Origin: Algirhabdus cladophorae
GTDB taxonomy: Bacteria; Pseudomonadota; Alphaproteobacteria; Rhodobacterales; Rhodobacteraceae
Length of the DNA: 64,000 nucleotides
Direction: 5' to 3'
Assembly: GCF_044772865.1 (NCBI RefSeq)
Contig: NZ_CP173029.1
Location: 3,472,001-3,536,000, forward strand
Below the pieces are notes generated by a model that worked only from the letters and a program-made list of their open reading frames with translations, made no database searches and was not told where the DNA came from. Each line of letters begins with the position of its first letter. Positions within the stretch are counted from its first letter, which is position 1. Position numbers and translations under genes: made by a program. This document shows, in pieces, positions 60,419 to 64,000 of this stretch.

Positions 60419-61963
60419 ATGTCTCAAATTAGTAGACGTGGCTTAATGAAAACTGGGGCGGCCGCCTCGGTTCTGGCGGCCACTGGCATGCCAGCAGTTG
60501 CACAAGGCAAACGCGGTGGCACACTGCGCCTGGGCCTTGCGGGTGCGAACACATCCGATAGCTGGGATGGCCGGACACATTCGGACAGTTACATGATCAT
60601 GTCGGCGCACGGCTGTGTGTTTGACTGCCTGACCGAAGTGGGTGCCGATGGTACACTTAAGGGTGAATTGGCCGAAAGCTGGGAAGCCAGCGCAGATGCT
60701 GTCACATGGACATTCAAGTTGCGCCAGGGCGTAACATTCCACAACGGCAAAGCCTTTGGCGCAGACGACGTAATTGAGTCGTTGAACATGCACACAGCGG
60801 AAGGCGCAAAATCTGCGGCCAAGCCGATTGTATCTGCAATTACCGACATGAAAAAAGTCAACGATCACGAGATCGTCTTTACGCTGGCTGCGGGTAACGC
60901 TGACTTCCCGTTCCTGCTGTCTGACTATCACATCCTGATGTATCCGGCGGGCATGGTGGACGAAGCTATCGCCAAAGGGATCGGTACAGGCATGTACATG
61001 GTCGAGTCGTTCGACCCCGGTGTGCGTTTCGTCGGCAAGCGCGTCGACAGCCACTACAAAGACGGCTCTGCCGGTTGGTTCGACAGCGTCGAAGTGATTG
61101 CTATCAACGATTCATCTGCTCGTATGAATGCGCTGATGACAGGTCAAGTTGATGCGGTAAACCGCGTTGATTTCAAGACTGAGCCGTTGATGAAAGCCAA
61201 CCCGATGATCAACATCTTCGAGGTCACAGGCAACCAGCACTATACTTTCCCAATGCTGACCAACCTGTCGCCTTACGACAACATGCAGGTGCGTCAGGCG
61301 CTGAAGCATGCGATCAACCGTCAGGAAATGGTCGACAAGATCCTGTTGGGTCACGGTGCTGTTGCAAACGACCACCCTATCGGTCCTGCAAACCAGTACT
61401 ATGCGGCTGATCTACCACAAAACGACTACGATCCAGAGAAGGCAAAATCGCTGTTGGCGGCTGCTGGTATGGACGGTTTGTCAGTTGATTTGTCTGCTTC
61501 TGATGCGGCGTTCTCGGGTGCTGTTGATGCGGCTCAGTTGTATCAAGCCTCGGCCAAAGCGGCTGGTATCAACCTGAACGTGGTGCAAGAACCTGCTGAT
61601 GGCTACTGGTCCAACGTTTGGCTGAAAAAGCCATGGTGTGCGTGCTACTGGTCTGGTCGTGCGACAGAGGATTGGATGTTCTCGACAGCCTACGAATCTG
61701 GTGTGCCATGGAACGATACAGCGTGGGAAAACGCCCGCTTCCAAGAGCTGTTGCTGACCGCTCGCGCGGAACTCGACAGTGGTAAACGGAAAGACATGTA
61801 CACTGAAATGCAGATGTTGATGTCTACCGAGGGCGGCACAGTTGTTCCAATGTACGCCAACTATGTTGACGCGCATTCCACCAAACTGGCCAACTCGGGC
61901 ACCATCGGCAACGTGTTCCAGATGGACAGCTCGCGCCTGATGGAGCGTTGGTGGTTTGCCTAA
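60419..61963 (+). CDS. Peptide-type ABC importer periplasmic binding protein (SBP family 5)
   Basis: A 514-residue solute-binding protein. It has a twin-arginine-type signal (ISRRGLMKTGAAASVLAATGMPAVAQ) and the family-5 pattern GGTLRLGLAGANTSDSWDGR, LAESWEASADAVTWTFKLRQGVTFHNGKAFGADDVIESLNMH and VRQALKHAINRQEMVDKILLGHGAVANDHPIGP. It is encoded last in the operon, 71 bp after the ATPase, with its own GGGAG ribosome site, and is followed by a strong terminator. Ligand unknown; peptides are likely. Confidence 0.92.
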   Translation: MSQISRRGLMKTGAAASVLAATGMPAVAQGKRGGTLRLGLAGANTSDSWDGRTHSDSYMIMSAHGCVFDCLTEVGADGTLKGELAESWEASADAVTWTFKLRQGVTFHNGKAFGADDVIESLNMHTAEGAKSAAKPIVSAITDMKKVNDHEIVFTLAAGNADFPFLLSDYHILMYPAGMVDEAIAKGIGTGMYMVESFDPGVRFVGKRVDSHYKDGSAGWFDSVEVIAINDSSARMNALMTGQVDAVNRVDFKTEPLMKANPMINIFEVTGNQHYTFPMLTNLSPYDNMQVRQALKHAINRQEMVDKILLGHGAVANDHPIGPANQYYAADLPQNDYDPEKAKSLLAAAGMDGLSVDLSASDAAFSGAVDAAQLYQASAKAAGINLNVVQEPADGYWSNVWLKKPWCACYWSGRATEDWMFSTAYESGVPWNDTAWENARFQELLLTARAELDSGKRKDMYTEMQMLMSTEGGTVVPMYANYVDAHSTKLANSGTIGNVFQMDSSRLMERWWFA

Positions 61964-61987
61964 ACTGATCGGCCCTTAGGCCACGTG

Positions 61988-62016
61988 AAACGCCCCGCCT
62001 TTTGGTGGGGCGTTTT
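61988..62016 (+). terminator. Intrinsic terminator after the peptide importer operon
   Basis: AAACGCCCCGCC pairs with GGTGGGGCGTTT (12 bp, one wobble) around a TTTT loop, followed by T. Confidence 0.9.
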
Positions 62017-62052
62017 GCATTTTGGGACCCGCTTAACCACAGTACGGTGGGT

Positions 62053-62092
62053 GCCATACGGCGTATGGCAGGTGTATGGCAAGCGTATGACC
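62053..62092. repeat. GTATGGC repeats with 11-bp period, plus a palindrome, upstream of rimP
   Basis: GCCATACG-G-CGTATGGC is a perfect inverted repeat (62053-62069). Its right arm GTATGGCA (62063) recurs at 62074 and, degenerate as GTATGACC, at 62085, so the motif is repeated at an exact 11-bp period. The set lies about 22 bp before a promoter-like sequence and could be a regulator binding array. No known operator is recognised. Confidence 0.6.
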
Positions 62093-62113
62093 AACCTGCC
62101 AGCGATTGGCCTC

Positions 62114-62142
62114 TTGTAGAATCCAGTTAACCGCTCTATATC
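62114..62142 (+). promoter_or_regulatory. Sigma-70-like promoter of the rimP-nusA operon
   Basis: TTGTAG (62114-62119), a 17-bp spacer and TATATC (62137-62142) fit a sigma-70 promoter. The predicted start near 62149 gives a leader of about 96 nt before rimP. Confidence 0.55.
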
Positions 62143-62196
62143 CCTATCAACAGCGGCGTGTTGGGGTCCAAACCCAGCGCTCCACCGGAGAGTTTC

Positions 62197-62220
62197 AACG
62201 GGCCGCGCGCCCGTTTTTTT
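62197..62220 (+). terminator. Intrinsic terminator in the rimP leader
   Basis: AACGGGC pairs with GCCCGTT (7 bp) around a CGCGC loop, followed by more T (seven T in a row at 62214-62220). It stands 25 bp before the rimP ATG, downstream of the predicted promoter, so it would act as an attenuator or end a short leader RNA. Confidence 0.7.
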
Positions 62221-62244
62221 GTGCCTGAAAGGCAAGCGATATAT

Positions 62245-62817
62245 ATGTCAGACCTTGTTGCCAAAGCCGCGCTTGATCGCCGTCTAGCCGAGATCATCAC
62301 CCCTGTCATCGAAGATATGGGGTTTGAACTGGTGCGTGTGCGTTTGATGTCGGGTAAAACCACCACGTTGCAGATTATGGCGCAGCGTCCTGATGGTGGC
62401 ATCGAAGTGGATGAATGCGGCCAGATCAGCACGGCTATTAGTGCCACGCTGGATGTGGAAGACCCGATTTTGGATGCCTATGCGTTGGAGGTGTCCAGTC
62501 CGGGCATTGATCGGCCCTTGACGCGGCTGAAGGATTTTGACCAATGGCAGGGGTATGAGGCCAAGATTGAAACGGCTGACCTGATCGATGGACGTCGTCG
62601 GTTCAAAGGCGAATTGGCCGGTGTTGAGGGCGAAGAGGTGCTGATCAACATCGAAGAAGGCACCGTTGGATTGCAGTTTGATTGGCTCACTGATGCCAAA
62701 CTGGTCCTGACAGACGAATTGATTACTGAAATGCTCCGCCAGCGCAAAGCGGCGGGGATTGTGAACGAAGACGATTTCGACGAGATCGTTGATGAAACCG
62801 GTTCTGAGGAGGACTGA
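62245..62817 (+). CDS. rimP: Ribosome maturation factor RimP
   Basis: RimP helps assemble the 30S ribosomal subunit. The 190-residue protein has MSDLVAKAALDRRLAEIITPVIEDMGFELVRVRLMSG, DECGQISTAISATLDVEDPILDAYALEVSSPGIDRPLTRLKDF (family signature), and an acidic C-terminal tail. ATG 62245 was chosen; the longer frame to 62158 passes through the leader terminator. It is followed by nusA after one base. Confidence 0.95.
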   Translation: MSDLVAKAALDRRLAEIITPVIEDMGFELVRVRLMSGKTTTLQIMAQRPDGGIEVDECGQISTAISATLDVEDPILDAYALEVSSPGIDRPLTRLKDFDQWQGYEAKIETADLIDGRRRFKGELAGVEGEEVLINIEEGTVGLQFDWLTDAKLVLTDELITEMLRQRKAAGIVNEDDFDEIVDETGSEED

Positions 62818-62818
62818 G

Positions 62819-64000
62819 ATGGCTATTACATCAGCAAACCAGCTGGAACTTTTGCAAACCGCCGAGGCTGTGGCCCGCGAAAAGATGATCGACCCTGCGT
62901 TGGTCATCGAGGCGATGGAAGAAAGTCTGGCCCGTGCGGCGAAATCCCGCTACGGCGCGGAAATGGATATTCGCGTGTCCATCGACCGCAAGACAGGTCG
63001 CGCCACGTTCACCCGTGTGCGCACTGTGGTTGCTGAGGAAGAGTTGGAAAATTATCAGGCTGAGTTCACTGTTGAACAGGCCAAGCAGTACATGGAAAAC
63101 CCTGAGATCGGGCAGACTTTCGTCGAAGAAGTCCCCCCGGTCGAGATGGGCCGGATTGCGGCGCAGTCGGCCAAGCAGGTGATCCTTCAGAAGGTGCGCG
63201 AAGCCGAGCGTGATCGTCAGTATGAGGAATTCAAAGACCGCGCTGGCACCATTATCAATGCGCAAGTTAAGCGCGAAGAGTACGGCAACGTTATTGTCGA
63301 TGTGGGTGCTGGTGAAGCGATCCTGCGTCGCAATGAAAAGATCGGCCGCGAAAGCTATCGCCCGAACGATCGTATCCGTTGCTACATCAAAGATGTGCGT
63401 CGCGAACAGCGTGGGCCACAGATCTTCCTGAGCCGTACAGCGCCGGAATTCATGGCCGAGTTGTTCAAGATGGAAGTGCCAGAGATTTATGACGGTATCA
63501 TCGAGATCAAGGCCGTGGCCCGTGATCCCGGATCGCGCGCCAAAATTGCTGTGATTTCCTATGATGGCTCGATTGATCCTGTGGGTGCCTGTGTTGGTAT
63601 GCGTGGTAGCCGCGTGCAGGCTGTTGTGAACGAATTGCAGGGTGAAAAGATTGACATCATCCCTTGGAACGAAGATCAGCCGACTTTCCTTGTGAACGCC
63701 TTGCAGCCTGCTGAGGTGACCAAAGTTGTTCTGGACGAAGAAGCCGAGCGCATCGAAGTTGTAGTGCCTGACGAGCAACTGTCGCTGGCGATTGGTCGTC
63801 GCGGGCAAAACGTCCGTCTTGCCTCGCAATTGACTGGTCTGGACATCGACATCATGACCGAAGAGGACGAAAGTGCCCGTCGTCAGGCCGAGTTTGCCGA
63901 GCGCACCAAACTGTTCATGGACACGCTGGATGTGGACGAGTTTTTCGCTCAGTTGCTGGTTTCCGAAGGGTTCACCAACCTAGAAGAAGTGGCTTACGTT
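62819..64000 (+). CDS. nusA: Transcription termination/antitermination protein NusA, N-terminal part (3' end outside window)
   Basis: NusA modulates pausing, termination and antitermination. The 394 visible residues include the N-terminal RNA polymerase-binding domain (ANQLELLQTAEAVAREKMIDPALVIEAMEESLARAAKSRYG), the S1 domain (VKREEYGNVIVDVGAGEAILRRNE), and the KH domains (DPVGACVGMRGSRVQAVVNELQGEKIDIIPW and LSLAIGRRGQNVRLASQLTGLDIDI). The frame runs open off the right edge. It starts one base after rimP, the usual gene order. Confidence 0.96.
   Translation, partial: MAITSANQLELLQTAEAVAREKMIDPALVIEAMEESLARAAKSRYGAEMDIRVSIDRKTGRATFTRVRTVVAEEELENYQAEFTVEQAKQYMENPEIGQTFVEEVPPVEMGRIAAQSAKQVILQKVREAERDRQYEEFKDRAGTIINAQVKREEYGNVIVDVGAGEAILRRNEKIGRESYRPNDRIRCYIKDVRREQRGPQIFLSRTAPEFMAELFKMEVPEIYDGIIEIKAVARDPGSRAKIAVISYDGSIDPVGACVGMRGSRVQAVVNELQGEKIDIIPWNEDQPTFLVNALQPAEVTKVVLDEEAERIEVVVPDEQLSLAIGRRGQNVRLASQLTGLDIDIMTEEDESARRQAEFAERTKLFMDTLDVDEFFAQLLVSEGFTNLEEVAYV

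Noticed and set aside
61982..61991. CACGTGAAAC half-site resembling parS
   Set aside because: Only one half of the palindrome is present and the bases merge into the importer terminator; 45 kb from parAB.
62152..62190. A tRNA-like T-arm (TTGGG-GTCCAAA-CCCAG followed by CGCTCCACC) before rimP
   Set aside because: The T loop is not standard, and no matching 5' acceptor strand, D arm or anticodon arm exists upstream, so it is not a tRNA gene.
62831..63829. A 332-codon open frame on the minus strand antisense to nusA
   Set aside because: It lies entirely opposite the clear nusA gene, has no ribosome site or family resemblance, and is rich in His/Leu/Asn in the way codon bias of the opposite strand produces.
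1..64000. CRISPR arrays, insertion sequences, prophage genes, tRNA or rRNA genes
   Set aside because: No regularly spaced repeats, transposase motifs, phage genes or RNA gene signatures were seen; gaps are short and accounted for.

Overview
The window is a piece of an alphaproteobacterial chromosome, most likely from the Rhodobacterales (Roseobacter group), with moderate G+C content. Pointers to this group are the addB-addA-trxA-hslVU-(Smr)-(Tim44)-fxsA-secB order, the divergent maf-aroE-coaE-dnaQ and rho-mnmE-mnmG-rsmG-parA-parB blocks, palindromic parS sites inside mnmG and rsmG, and the comF-grxC-nitrilase-marR-ubiG cluster. I cannot name the species. Nearly all of the window is coding. 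I found no tRNA, rRNA, insertion sequence, prophage or CRISPR array.

Region by region: (1) 1-12 kb holds recombinational repair (addBA), thioredoxin, the HslVU protease with a heat-shock-type promoter, and secB; then dnaQ, coaE, aroE and maf on the minus strand. (2) 12.02-12.48 kb is an AT-rich gap between divergent maf and rho. It carries a cluster of near-consensus DnaA boxes and is the best candidate for the chromosomal origin. (3) 12.5-19.3 kb has rho, the tRNA-modification pair mnmE/mnmG, rsmG and parAB, with two perfect 16-bp parS palindromes inside coding sequence. (4) 19.2-31.5 kb is housekeeping: hemW, rdgB, rph, hrcA-grpE, mutS, a PfkB kinase, msrA, argG and ilvA. (5) 31.1-32.9 kb has an Hpt protein divergent from a response-regulator/PP2C phosphatase, a small signalling module. 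(6) 32.9-39.8 kb has two Nudix hydrolases, Hsp33, the CCA enzyme, a LysE exporter, an ABC exporter and an RNA methyltransferase. (7) 39.9-47.7 kb is a type I secretion locus: a 975-residue Ig-repeat adhesin, an outer-membrane factor with a lipobox, an ABC transporter and a membrane fusion protein. (8) 47.7-50.4 kb is an envelope region with two L,D-transpeptidases, an SCP/CAP lipoprotein and two tandem, near-identical small secreted or membrane proteins with matching 5' regions. (9) 50.4-56.5 kb has hemH, a methyltransferase, comF, grxC, a nitrilase-family enzyme, marR, ubiG and pip. (10) 56.5-62 kb is a peptide-type ABC importer with an unusually long second permease. (11) 62-64 kb is the start of the rimP-nusA operon, with a leader that carries an intrinsic terminator.

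Patterns across genes: three heat-shock genes or operons (hslVU, hrcA-grpE, hslO) share a CTTG-N18-20-CYATAT promoter, suggesting RpoH control. Seven of the eleven convergent gene pairs overlap by exactly four bases at reciprocal stop codons. Operons are tightly packed, with ATGA or TAATG junctions. Most of the window is ordinary core genome. The least explained items are the twin small proteins with their conserved leaders, the rimP leader repeats, and the adhesin/secretion locus.
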